From NCBI GenBank assembly GCA_963766445.1, contig CAVXZW010000029.1, positions 1-64,000 of the forward strand: a stretch of 64,000 bases of DNA. The letters run 5' to 3'. The DNA is from JAICYJ01 sp963766445. GTDB lineage: Bacteria > Actinomycetota > Thermoleophilia > Gaiellales > JAICJC01. The notes under the pieces are model-generated. The model had not been told where the DNA came from and did not search any database. It saw only the letters and a list, made by a program, of their open reading frames with translations. Positions 47,389 to 56,313 of the stretch are shown piece by piece; the stretch's first letter is position 1; each line of letters begins with the position of its first letter. A program made the translations under genes and the position numbers.

Positions 47389-49470
47389 ATGGCAAAACGA
47401 ACGGTCACAGACATCGCCCGCGAGCAGGGCGTCACGGAGGCTGAGGTCAAGGAAAAGCTTGACGCGGCCGGCACCGCCTCGGGCACGGACGACCTGATCG
47501 ACGACGACGACGTGCGCCGCGCGTTCGGCGCCAAGGCCACCGTTCCCGCGCAGGAGCCTGGCCAGGCCGCCCGCCAGCCGCGCCCCCAGCGCGGCGCCAC
47601 GGCCGGACGCCGCCGCCGAGTCGTGATCGATTCGCAGGCCGGCCGCCGTCCCGGTCAGCGCCGCGACCGCGGCGCACCGCGCCCGGAGGTCAAGCGCGAG
47701 CCGGAGGTGCCGACCGGGCCGGTCAAGGTCGAGTCGGGAGTCACGGTCAAGGACCTGGCCGAGAAGCTCGGCATCAGCCCCGCCAAGATCATCGCCTACA
47801 TGATGTCCGAGGGGCAGATGGTGACGCTGACGGTGTCGCTGTCCGACGACGACGTGCTGCTGATCGGCCTCGAGTTCGACCGCGAGATCACGATCGCGCA
47901 CACGGCAGACGAGGAGGACGAGGAGGTCGTCTACGACGATCCCGAGGACTCGCTCCAGCAGCGGCCGCCGGTGGTCACGATCATGGGCCACGTCGACCAC
48001 GGCAAGACCACGCTGCTCGACTCGATCCGCGAGTCGTCCGTGGTATCGACCGAGGCCGGCGGCATCACGCAGCACATCGGCGCCTATCAGGTCGACGTCG
48101 ACGGCGGCCGCAAGGTCACCTTCCTGGACACCCCGGGGCACGAGGCCTTCACGGCCATGCGCGCCCGCGGCGCCAAGGTCACCGACGTGGCCGTGCTGGT
48201 GGTCGCCGCGGACGACGGCGTGATGCCCCAGACGGTGGAGGCGATCGACCACGCCAAGGCGGCATCCGTGCCGATCGTGGTGGCCGTCAACAAGATCGAC
48301 AAGGAGGACGCGAACCCGGAGCGGGTGCGTGGCGAGCTGGTCAACCACGGCCTGCAGCCGGAGGAGTGGGGCGGAGACACGATCTTCGTCGACGTCTCGG
48401 CCAAGGCCAAGGAGAACCTCGACCAGCTGCTCGAGATGCTGCTGCTGCAGTCAGACGTGCTGGAGCTGAAGGCCAACCCGAACGCCGAGGCGAGCGGCGT
48501 CATCATCGAGTCGCGCCTGGACGTCGGCCGCGGGCCGGTGGCGACGCTGCTGGTGCAACGCGGCACCCTGCGCGTGGGCGACGCAGTGGTCGCCGGCGAC
48601 GCCTGGGGACGCGTGAAGGCGCTGAACGACCACAACGGCAAGCGCGTCAAGGAGGCCGGGCCGGCGGTGCCGGTCGAGATCCTGGGCTTCGACAAGCCGC
48701 CGCCGGCGGGTGAGTTCTGCCACGTCGTCGAGAACGACCGGATCGCCCGCCAGATGGCGCAGAAGCGCGCACAGCGGATCCGCACCGAGATGCTGGCCCG
48801 CCGCAACAAGGCGGTCAGCCTGGAGGATCTGTTCTCCGCGGTGCAGGAAGGGGCGGTGCAGGAGCTGGGCCTGATCATCAAGGCCGACGTGCAGGGCTCG
48901 GTCGAGGCCGCCGAAGGCGAGATCGCCAAGATCCAGCACCCCGAGGTGACGGTCAGCGTGATCCACTCCGGCGTCGGCGGCATCACCGCCTCGGACATCA
49001 ACCTGGCCGCCGCGTCCAACGCGATCGTGGTCGGCTTCAACGTCCGCCCGAACGCCGAGGCGAAGGCGCTGGCCGAGCGCGAGGGCGTCGACATCCGCAC
49101 CTACAAGGTGATCTACCAGCTGACCGAGGACATCCAGCAGGCGCTGATCGGCATGCTCGCTCCCGAGCAGGTCGAGGAGATCCTGGGCGAGGCCGAGGTG
49201 CGCCAGACGTTCAAGGTCTCGCGGCTGGGCACGATCGCAGGCTGCATGGTCACGAGCGGCGTCATCCAGCGCGGTGCGCAGGTACGGCTGCTGCGCGACG
49301 GCGCGATCGTCCACGACGGCCGCATCGCCACGCTGCGACGCGTCCAGGACGACGTACGCGAGGTGCAGCAGGGCTTCGAGTGCGGCCTCACGATCGAGGG
49401 CTACAACGACGTCAAGGAAGGCGACGTGCTCGAGGTCTACACGGTCAGGGAAGTCGCCCGCACCAGCTAG
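47389..49470 (+). CDS. infB: translation initiation factor IF-2
   Basis: A 693-residue GTPase that delivers initiator tRNA. The N-terminal IF2_N domain (VKDLAEKLGISPAKIIAYMM) follows a short Arg/Pro-rich linker, much shorter than in Streptomyces. The G domain has IMGHVDHGKTTLLD, FLDTPGHEAFTAMRARGA and VAVNKIDK. Domains II-IV reach GLTIEGYNDVKEGDVLEVYT. The frame is intact. Its stop overlaps the convergent GNAT-HisRS gene by 3 nt. Confidence 0.97.
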   Translation: MAKRTVTDIAREQGVTEAEVKEKLDAAGTASGTDDLIDDDDVRRAFGAKATVPAQEPGQAARQPRPQRGATAGRRRRVVIDSQAGRRPGQRRDRGAPRPEVKREPEVPTGPVKVESGVTVKDLAEKLGISPAKIIAYMMSEGQMVTLTVSLSDDDVLLIGLEFDREITIAHTADEEDEEVVYDDPEDSLQQRPPVVTIMGHVDHGKTTLLDSIRESSVVSTEAGGITQHIGAYQVDVDGGRKVTFLDTPGHEAFTAMRARGAKVTDVAVLVVAADDGVMPQTVEAIDHAKAASVPIVVAVNKIDKEDANPERVRGELVNHGLQPEEWGGDTIFVDVSAKAKENLDQLLEMLLLQSDVLELKANPNAEASGVIIESRLDVGRGPVATLLVQRGTLRVGDAVVAGDAWGRVKALNDHNGKRVKEAGPAVPVEILGFDKPPPAGEFCHVVENDRIARQMAQKRAQRIRTEMLARRNKAVSLEDLFSAVQEGAVQELGLIIKADVQGSVEAAEGEIAKIQHPEVTVSVIHSGVGGITASDINLAAASNAIVVGFNVRPNAEAKALAEREGVDIRTYKVIYQLTEDIQQALIGMLAPEQVEEILGEAEVRQTFKVSRLGTIAGCMVTSGVIQRGAQVRLLRDGAIVHDGRIATLRRVQDDVREVQQGFECGLTIEGYNDVKEGDVLEVYTVREVARTS

Positions 49471-51034
49471 TCGCTCGCCAGGCGGATCAGCCGTTCCAGG
49501 CCGATGCCGCTGGTGAACAGGCGCTCGGCCCGGTCGGAAAGCAGGCGCTGCGTCCAGTCGGTGCTGCCGCCGTCGGCCACCGACAGACTGCGGCCGTCGC
49601 GCTCGACGTCGATGTTCAGCAGCAGGCCGTTGTAGTACCCGATCCCGGCCAGCCGGCCGACGCGGAAGCCGAGCCGGGCTTCCGGGAACTGTTCTCGCGA
49701 GCGGTCGCGTACACCCGCTCCCGCACCAGCTCCAGCAGCCGGCTGCCCTCGACCCGCTCGGCGAACCGCTCCACCGCCACGCCCGACTCGGCCAGCAGCT
49801 GCTCGGGATCGAGATCGTCGTCCCGGGCCTGGTCGGCGAGGTCGTCCAGGTCGGCCCGCGCCTCTCGGCAGAGCGCGCGCAGCAGCGCCGTGTCGCTGAC
49901 CTCGACCAGCGGACGGCCGGCGTCGTACCCGGCGGCCGTCAGGGCCGCGATCACGCGCAGGTGGGCGGCGATGTGCTCGTGCAGGGCGGCCAGCCCGAAG
50001 CCGTGGTCGGGCCGCCTGCGCCCGCCGCTGACCAGCGCGAACAGCCCGAAGTGCTGGTTCCAGCCGCCGCCGAACTGCTGCATGCGCAACACCCGTCCCA
50101 CCCAGCAGAGCCGCACCGAGGCCTCGCCGCCGCGCCGCCGCAGGGCCGCCTCCAGGGCCAGGCTGGTGGTGGGGTCGGCCAGCACCTCGCCGCTGCGGAC
50201 GGTTGCAAGCGACAGGTTCTGATCGAGCCCGCCCAGCACCGTGTTGACGCCGGCGGGGGCCACCGGCGAGAGCGTCACCGGCTCGAACCCGGGCGCGGCG
50301 TCGATCGCCAGCAGCCCCGCCAGCTGCAGCGCGCGCCCGTCCACCGCGACCGGCGCCAGCGTGGCGTCGTCGCGCCGCGCCTGCAGGACGCCCGCCGGGT
50401 CGAGACCCGCCGCGCGGCGCCGGGTGACATGCAGCAGCAGCGAGCGCAGGTCGGAGGTGGGCAGCTCCTCGAGCTGGTCGACCAGCGCGCCCTGACGACG
50501 AAGGCGCCTCACCACCGGGCCCGGCGGCGGCACGTCCAGCCAGCGGCGCATCCGCAGCTCCATCATGTCGGGCGCGACGTCGGCCGGCTGCGGCCCGGCG
50601 ATCACCTCGAAGCCGCAGCGGCGGTAGAGGTCGAGGGCGCCCGTGTTCAGCTCGCGCACGTCAAGCTCGATCGAGGCGCTGCCCTGGCGTGCCGCCCACC
50701 GGCACACGCCCTCCACCAGGCGTTGCCCGATCCCGCGCCGGCGCCATTCCGGGTCGACCCACATCGCCACCAGATCTGCCGCGCGGGCGGGGTCGAGGCG
50801 CAGGCCGGTGGCGCTGCCGACGTGGCGGTCGCCGTCGACGACGTGGAAGGTGGCCACCTGCGAGCTCTGCGCCGCGATCGCGGCACGCTCCTGCCAGAAC
50901 TCCTCCGGCTGGGCCGCCTCGTCGGCGTGACGCGACGCGAACGCATCGGGCGTGTCCAGCAGCATCGCTAGGCGCACGCGGCGCAGCTCATCGGCCTCGT
51001 CGACGCGGACGCGTCGCATGCGCAGGTTGCTCAC
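49467..51034 (-). CDS. GNAT acetyltransferase fused to a histidyl-tRNA-synthetase-like domain, one frame slip
   Basis: About 522 residues. Residues 1-165 are a GNAT domain (MWVDPEWRRRGIGQRLVEGV, LNTGALDLYRRCGFEV). Residues ~180-522 resemble the class II HisRS/HisZ catalytic fold: a motif-2-like LCWVGRVLRMQQFGGGWNQH (~310-329), a HisA-like LAGIGYYNGLLLNI (~462-475), ADGGSTD, and motif-3-like SGIGLERLIRL (~509-519). Several catalytic positions differ, and there is no anticodon-binding domain. A one-base slip near 49690 must be bridged. GTG 51034 overlaps the antiporter stop. Function unknown. Confidence 0.72.
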
Positions 51035-52500
51035 GCGCCAACCGTACGCGATCCGCCCTCGAACACGGCCTGGGCATGTGCGCTCGTGCCCAGCACCAGC
51101 ACCTCGTCGCCGGCCCGCAGCACCGAGTCGCCGCGGGCCTGGCGGGCGGCGCCGTCGCGCATGATCAGGCTGATCCAGGCGCGCTCGCCGAGGACGAGGT
51201 CGCGCAGCGCCACCCCGTCGGCGGGCGACCCGGCGGCGACCACGTACCGCCCGACCTCCTGCGGCTCGTCTCGGAGGCGCACCGACAGGTCCCACGGCTC
51301 CTGGTGGATCTGCCGCATCTGCAGGCCAACCCGGCCGGCCACCGTCGGCACCAGCGATCCCTGCACGACCACCGAGAACATCACGACCACGAACACGATC
51401 CCGTAGATGCGGTTGGCGTGGTCGACGCCCTCCAGCAGCGTGAACGCGGCCAGCAGGATCGGCACCGCGCCGCGCATGCCGGCCCAGGCGATGAACACCT
51501 TCTCGCCCCGCGTCAGCCGTGCCCGCGCCAGCAGCGCCGCCACCACCACCGGCCGCGCCACGAACGTCAGCAGCACCGCCACCGCCAGACCGTCCAGCCA
51601 GACGCTGCGCAGGTCGAGCGAGCCGAGGTCGATGGTCAAGCCCAGGGCGACGAACACGACGATCTCGCCGAGGCTTGCGAGCGCCTTGTGGAAGTGCTCG
51701 ATCTCGGCCTTGTAGGGAGCGCGCAGGTCGGCGATCAGGACGCCGGTGACGAACACGGCCAGGAAGCCGGAGCCGTGCAGCACCGAGGCCAGGCCGTACA
51801 CGATGCCGGCGGCGGACAGGGTCAGCAGCGGGTAGAGAGCGGAGTCGGGCAGCATCAGGTCACGCATGGCACGCCCCAGCGCGAGGCCGCCGATCACGCC
51901 GACCACCAGGCCGACCGCCATCTGCAGCGCGAAATCCTCCGCGATCGCCACGCTCGAGCCGCTGTTGGTGGCGATGTCGAGCAGGCCGATCACGAGCGCG
52001 ATCCCGACCGGGTCGTTGACCCCGGACTCGCCCTTGAGGATGTCGTCGCTGCGGCCGCTCACCTCGCTGCCGCCCAGCACCGAGAACACCACCGCCGGGT
52101 CGGTGGGCGCGAGCGCCGCCCCGATCAGGAGCGACGTCGTCCAGCTGGCACCGAACAGCGCGTGGACGAGCACCGCCAGCAGGCCCGCCACCAGGAACGT
52201 GCCGACCACCCCGAGGCTCACGATCGGCCACAGCGACTCGCGGAACCGCGTCACGCCGATGTCCATGCCGCCGTCGAACAGGATCACGATCAGCGCCACG
52301 AGGCAGATCCGCTCGACGTCGTGGATCGTCAGCAGCGGCGCCAGATTCGGGATCAGGTCGGACGACACCGTGGCCGCCGCCAGGAACAGCGCGGGGGCCG
52401 GCACGCGCAGCCGCCCGCTGATGCGGCTGGAAAGGATGGCGACCGCGAAGCCGACCGCGACGATCAGCACCACGCGGCCGAACTCGGCGGCGTCGGTCAC
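51031..52500 (-). CDS. CPA1-type cation/proton antiporter with TrkA-C domain
   Basis: A 489-residue potassium/sodium-proton antiporter of the NhaP2 type. About 12-13 membrane helices include the ion-site motifs IGAALAPTDPAVVFSVLGG and KGESGVNDPVGIALVIGLLD. The C-terminal ~80 residues form an RCK/TrkA-C-like domain (VALRDLVLGERAWISLIMRD). TAGGAT 6 nt upstream supports GTG 52500. Coupled to the GNAT-HisRS gene by GTGA. Confidence 0.9.
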   Translation of the reverse strand: MTDAAEFGRVVLIVAVGFAVAILSSRISGRLRVPAPALFLAAATVSSDLIPNLAPLLTIHDVERICLVALIVILFDGGMDIGVTRFRESLWPIVSLGVVGTFLVAGLLAVLVHALFGASWTTSLLIGAALAPTDPAVVFSVLGGSEVSGRSDDILKGESGVNDPVGIALVIGLLDIATNSGSSVAIAEDFALQMAVGLVVGVIGGLALGRAMRDLMLPDSALYPLLTLSAAGIVYGLASVLHGSGFLAVFVTGVLIADLRAPYKAEIEHFHKALASLGEIVVFVALGLTIDLGSLDLRSVWLDGLAVAVLLTFVARPVVVAALLARARLTRGEKVFIAWAGMRGAVPILLAAFTLLEGVDHANRIYGIVFVVVMFSVVVQGSLVPTVAGRVGLQMRQIHQEPWDLSVRLRDEPQEVGRYVVAAGSPADGVALRDLVLGERAWISLIMRDGAARQARGDSVLRAGDEVLVLGTSAHAQAVFEGGSRTVGA

Positions 52501-52506
52501 GAATCC

Positions 52507-52512
52507 ATCCTA
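52507..52512 (-). promoter_or_regulatory. leaderless -10 element (antiporter)
   Basis: Minus-strand TAGGAT ends 6 nt before the GTG at 52500. Confidence 0.5.
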
Positions 52513-52533
52513 GTTGGTGACCCCCGCCACATC

Positions 52534-52539
52534 TAGAGT
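52534..52539 (+). promoter_or_regulatory. leaderless -10 element (DUF503 gene)
   Basis: TAGAGT ends 6 nt before the ATG at 52546. Confidence 0.5.
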
Positions 52540-52545
52540 GGAGTC

Positions 52546-52854
52546 ATGACGGAGGGCTTCGTGGGCATCCTACGGTTCGAGCTGCACCTGCCCGAGAACG
52601 GCTCGCTGAAGGGCAAGCGCAAGCACCTGCTGAGCGTCAAGAGCCGGCTGGAGCGGCGCTTCGGGGCGTCCGTCGCCGAGATCGGGTACCACGAGCTGTG
52701 GCAGCGGTCGCTGCTGGTGATGGTGGTGGCGCGGCGTGAGGCGGGGGACGCGATGCACGCCCTGGACGAGGCCCGCAGCTACCTTTCATCGCAGGAGTTC
52801 GAGCTGGCGCGCGCGGACGCGCAGGTGCTGTCGGTCGAGGAGGCAATCGGGTGA
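52546..52854 (+). CDS. DUF503 (YlxP) family protein
   Basis: A 102-residue YlxP-like protein with FVGILRFELHLPENGSLKGK, then KHLLSVKSRLERRFGASVAE. The family is found between infB and rbfA in many Gram-positive bacteria and is thought to aid ribosome assembly, which is not proven. The ATG follows a leaderless -10 and the stop overlaps rbfA (GTGA). Confidence 0.88.
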   Translation: MTEGFVGILRFELHLPENGSLKGKRKHLLSVKSRLERRFGASVAEIGYHELWQRSLLVMVVARREAGDAMHALDEARSYLSSQEFELARADAQVLSVEEAIG

Positions 52855-53246
52855 GCGAGCGGATGCGACGGGTGAACGAGTCGCTGCGCAAGGTGCTGGC
52901 GGACGGAGTCGAGCGGCTGGGCGACCCCTCTGTGGGCTTCGTCACGGTCACCGGCGTCCGGGCCACCACCGACTTCAGCCAGGCCATCGTCTACGTCAGC
53001 GTGCTCGGCAGCGAGAAGCGGCGCACGCGCTCGCTGCGCGCGCTCGAACGCGCGCACGGCGTGCTGCAGCAGCGTGTTGCGCGCGAGTTGCGTCTGAGGC
53101 GTACCCCTCAGCTGATCTTCCAGTATGATGAGACCCTTGATCGTGCTCTGCGCATGAGCGAACTGCTTGATCAGGTTGTGCCTGCGCCGCGTCCCGAAGA
53201 GCACGTCAACGAGACTCCCGATGACAGACAGCCCGACCTCCCGTGA
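52851..53246 (+). CDS. rbfA: ribosome-binding factor A
   Basis: A 131-residue 30S assembly factor with a KH-like fold. RMRRVNESLRKVLADGV, VTVTGVRATTDFSQAIVYVS and LRLRRTPQLIFQYDETLDRA are typical. GTG 52851 overlaps the DUF503 stop. The last 26 nt overlap the nrnA start, an unusually long overlap. Confidence 0.92.
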   Translation: MSERMRRVNESLRKVLADGVERLGDPSVGFVTVTGVRATTDFSQAIVYVSVLGSEKRRTRSLRALERAHGVLQQRVARELRLRRTPQLIFQYDETLDRALRMSELLDQVVPAPRPEEHVNETPDDRQPDLP

Positions 53247-54240
53247 GCTTGACGACGTGGTGGCCGCACTCGCGGCGGCCGACCGCGTGCTGATCGCGTC
53301 TCACGAGAATCCCGACGGCGACGCCATCGGCTCGATGTCCGCCGCGGCGCTCGCCCTGCGCGCCGCCGGCAAGCAGGTGCGGCTGTACCTGCACCCCGAT
53401 TCGCCGCTGCCCCACGAGTACGGGTTCCTGAACATGCACGGGCTGGAACGCAGCATCGAGCCCGGCTCGACCGAGGGCTGGACGTTGCTGGCGCTGGACT
53501 GCGGCAACGAGTCGCGCCTCGGCCCCGACCACGAGCAGCTGCGGGCCGGCTTCGCGCAGGTGATCGACGTCGACCACCACCACGACAACTCCCGCTTCGG
53601 CGACGTCAACTACGTGGACGGCCACGCCTCCTCGACCGCCGAGATCCTGGCGCGCATCTGCGACGGGTTGGGGATCGAGCTGACGCCCCAGATCGCGGAG
53701 GCGCTCTACGTCGGCCTGGTGACCGACACCGGCCGCTTCCAGTACCGCACCACGAGCCCGGCGTCGCTGCGGCTGGCGGCGCGCCTGGTGGAGGCCGGCG
53801 CGGACGTGCACAAGGTCTTCGAGCTGGTGTTCGAGACGCTGCCGCTGGGCAAGATGCAGCTGCTGGGGCGCGTGCTCGAGCACATGCAGTCCTACGAGGG
53901 CGGCCGGCTGCTGGTCAGCTATGTGACGCGGGACGACCTGGCGCTGGTGGAGGGTGACGAGGCCACCACGGAGGGCCTGATCGACAACCTGCGGGCGGTG
54001 GACGGCGTCCGGGTGGCGGCGCTGATCCGCGAGCAGGTGCCGCACCCCGACGGGACGATCACGCCCAACCGCGTGTCGCTGCGCTCGCGCGGCTCGATCG
54101 ACGTGTCCCAGATCGCGCGCAAGTCGCAGGGCGGCGGCCACAAGCAGGCGGCCGGCTTCTCGCACCCCGGCAGCATCGAGGAGATCCGCGAGTTCATCGT
54201 CGATGAGGTCGCAAGCCAGCTGGCCGAATCCGCCGCGTAG
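53221..54240 (+). CDS. nrnA: DHH/DHHA1 phosphoesterase, NrnA-like
   Basis: A 339-residue bifunctional oligoribonuclease/pAp phosphatase type. The DHH-domain motifs ASHENPDGDAIGSMSAAALA, LALDCGNES and VIDVDHHHDNSRFGDVNYVD coordinate manganese. The DHHA1 substrate domain has the RKSQGGGHKQAAGFS loop. ATG 53221 is chosen because the upstream frame is rbfA sequence. Probable role is recycling short RNA and pAp. Confidence 0.92.
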   Translation: MTDSPTSRELDDVVAALAAADRVLIASHENPDGDAIGSMSAAALALRAAGKQVRLYLHPDSPLPHEYGFLNMHGLERSIEPGSTEGWTLLALDCGNESRLGPDHEQLRAGFAQVIDVDHHHDNSRFGDVNYVDGHASSTAEILARICDGLGIELTPQIAEALYVGLVTDTGRFQYRTTSPASLRLAARLVEAGADVHKVFELVFETLPLGKMQLLGRVLEHMQSYEGGRLLVSYVTRDDLALVEGDEATTEGLIDNLRAVDGVRVAALIREQVPHPDGTITPNRVSLRSRGSIDVSQIARKSQGGGHKQAAGFSHPGSIEEIREFIVDEVASQLAESAA

Positions 54241-54243
54241 ACT
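54238..54243 (+). promoter_or_regulatory. leaderless -10 element (truB)
   Basis: TAGACT ends 7 nt before the GTG at 54251. Its first three bases are the nrnA stop codon. Confidence 0.45.
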
Positions 54244-54250
54244 GCGGCGC

Positions 54251-55102
54251 GTGACAGGACTGCTGCTCGTCGACAAGCCCGCGGGACCGACGTCGTTCGC
54301 GGTGATCCGCCGGCTGCGGCCGCTGACCGGCCCGAAGGTGGGGCACGCCGGCACGCTCGACCCGTTCGCGACCGGCCTGCTGCTGGTGCTGGCAGGGCGG
54401 GCGACGCGGCTGGCGACGTTCCTGTCCGGCCTGGACAAGCGCTACCACGCGGTCGTGCAGTTCGGTGCGGTCTCCTCGACGCTCGACCCGGAGGGGGAGA
54501 TCTCGCAGACCGGCGGGCGGACGGACGCCGCCGCCGTGGAGGAGGCGGCGTCCGCGCTCACCGGCGAGGTGCTGCAGGAGGTGCCGCTGGCCTCGGCCGT
54601 TCGGGTCGATGGAGAGCGCTCCTACACGCGCATGCGGCGGGGCGAGATGGAAGCGCCGCCGCCGCGGATGGTGACGATCGAGCGGCTGGACGTGGTCTCG
54701 TTCGACGAGGGGGCACAGCGGGCGGTGATCGACGTGCGCTGCTCGAAGGGCACGTACGTCCGCCAGATCGCGGCCGACCTGGGTGCCGCGACGGCGGCCG
54801 GCGGCTACTGCAGCGAGCTGCGGCGCACGGAGGTGGGGGAGTTCACGGTGGATCGGGCGGCCTCGCCTGAGCGGATCCTGGAGGATGGCGAAGGGCCGTG
54901 GATGATCCAGCCGCGCGAGGCGCTGCCGCACCTGCCCGAGCGGGTGCTGGACGGCAGCGAGCTGGAGGATGTGCTGCACGGGCGGATGCTGCCGGCGGCT
55001 GGTGAGACGGGGCCCGTGCGGCTGGTGCACGACCGGCGGCTGGTCGCGATCGGCCGCCCGGACGAGCGCGGATTGCGACCGGCCGTGGTGCTGGGCCTGT
55101 GA
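54251..55102 (+). CDS. truB: tRNA pseudouridine(55) synthase
   Basis: A 283-residue enzyme that makes pseudouridine 55 in tRNA. The catalytic-Asp motif GHAGTLDPFATGLLLV, LLLVDKPAGPTSFAVIRRL and RCSKGTYVRQIAADLGA are intact. GTG 54251 gives the family N-terminus VTGLLLVDKPAG. The stop overlaps ribF (GTGA). Confidence 0.95.
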   Translation: MTGLLLVDKPAGPTSFAVIRRLRPLTGPKVGHAGTLDPFATGLLLVLAGRATRLATFLSGLDKRYHAVVQFGAVSSTLDPEGEISQTGGRTDAAAVEEAASALTGEVLQEVPLASAVRVDGERSYTRMRRGEMEAPPPRMVTIERLDVVSFDEGAQRAVIDVRCSKGTYVRQIAADLGAATAAGGYCSELRRTEVGEFTVDRAASPERILEDGEGPWMIQPREALPHLPERVLDGSELEDVLHGRMLPAAGETGPVRLVHDRRLVAIGRPDERGLRPAVVLGL

Positions 55103-56037
55103 TCGAGACCAGCCTCGATCGGGCCGAGCCGGCGGCACGCACCGTGGCGCTGGGCAGCTTCGACGGCGTCCATCTCGGCCACCGGCGCGTGATCGAGGCC
55201 GCGATCGCGGCAGCGGCAGAGCGCCGGACGCGCTCGAGCGTGGTCACGTTCGAGCCGCATCCGATGGTGGTGCTGCGCCCCGAGCTGGCTCCCCACGAGC
55301 TGTCCACGCCGGAGCGGCGGTCGCAGCTGGTGGCAGAGCTGGAGCCGGACGAGCTGATCGTGATCAGCTTCGACCATGCCTTCTCACAGATCGAGCACGA
55401 CAAGTTCGCAGAACAGGTGCTGCACGACGCCCTCGATGCGCAACTGGTGATCGTGGGCCGCAACTATCGCTACGGGCACCGCGCGCAGGGGTCGATCGAG
55501 ACGCTGGCAGCGTCCGGGCAGCGGCTCGGGTTCGAGGTGCAGCCGGCGCCGCTGCTGGAGCTGGACGGCGCGCCGGTCTCGTCGTCGCGGATCCGCGACC
55601 TGTTCGGGGCGGGGGAGGTCGAGCATGCGGCGCGGCTGCTGGGAAGGGCGCCGTGGCTGGAGGGCACGATCGTGCGCGGCGATGGGCGCGGCCGCGAGCT
55701 GGGCTTTGCGACCGCCAACCTGGAGTCGGCGCCGCGAAGTGCGATGCCGGCGATCGGCATCTACGCCGGGCGCGCGCACCTGCCGGGGGAGTCGCACGCG
55801 GCGGCGATCAGCGTCGGCTACAACCCGACCTTCTCGGACGAGCGGGAACGCGTGCGCGTCGAAGCGCACCTGCTTGACTTCGACCGGGACATCTACGGGG
55901 AGCCGCTGCTGATCGAGTTCATGCGGCGGCTACGCGGCGAGCAGCGGTTCGGCACGGTCGAGGATCTGGTCGCCCAGGTGCACCGCGACATCGACGCCGT
56001 CCGCGCCGAGCCGCTGGTCTGGCAACCGCTCGGGTGA
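55099..56037 (+). CDS. ribF: bifunctional riboflavin kinase/FAD synthetase
   Basis: A 312-residue enzyme making FMN and FAD. The N-terminal adenylyltransferase domain has VALGSFDGVHLGHRRVIEAA, FEPHP and SSSRIRDLF. The C-terminal kinase has GDGRGRELGFATANLESAPR and GYNPTF. Its last codons and TGA lie inside the inverted end of the repeat element at 56031, so the element may have supplied the stop. Confidence 0.95.
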   Translation: MIETSLDRAEPAARTVALGSFDGVHLGHRRVIEAAIAAAAERRTRSSVVTFEPHPMVVLRPELAPHELSTPERRSQLVAELEPDELIVISFDHAFSQIEHDKFAEQVLHDALDAQLVIVGRNYRYGHRAQGSIETLAASGQRLGFEVQPAPLLELDGAPVSSSRIRDLFGAGEVEHAARLLGRAPWLEGTIVRGDGRGRELGFATANLESAPRSAMPAIGIYAGRAHLPGESHAAAISVGYNPTFSDERERVRVEAHLLDFDRDIYGEPLLIEFMRRLRGEQRFGTVEDLVAQVHRDIDAVRAEPLVWQPLG

Positions 56038-56313
56038 TAGAGAGGTGCCGGGCACCGTCGTACCACCCGCGACGTCGCCGTGACCCGTACGCGACGGTCC
56101 GGCCGTGCGGGTGGAACGGGGGTGCCGGGCACCGTCGTCACGCGCGTGACCGCGGCGTGACCTGCTGGTAACAGACGGGTACTACCAGAACGTTGCGGCG
56201 AGACAACGGCCGCTGCGACGGTGCCTGGCACCGGCGTTCCAGAGGGTGTCACCTGGAGGTTGCGGGAGCGCAACGGCCGCTGTGACGGTGCCCGGCACCT
56301 CTCTATCACCCGT
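56031..56313. repeat. nested MITE/REP-like inverted-repeat elements
   Basis: A 29-bp sequence at 56031-56059 containing GGTGCCGGGCACCGTC recurs as a perfect inverted copy at 56285-56313. Inside lies a second inverted pair at 56110 (GGTGGAACG...) and ~56240 (...CGTTCC), the same ends as the element at 26918. This reads as one copy inserted in another. The whole fills the space between the convergent 3' ends of ribF and the peptidase gene. Confidence 0.78.

Noticed and set aside
50689..52536. 615-codon plus-strand frame across the GNAT-HisRS gene and antiporter
   Set aside because: Repetitive His/Gln/Asp/Arg composition and no motif; both minus-strand genes are clear and have supported starts.
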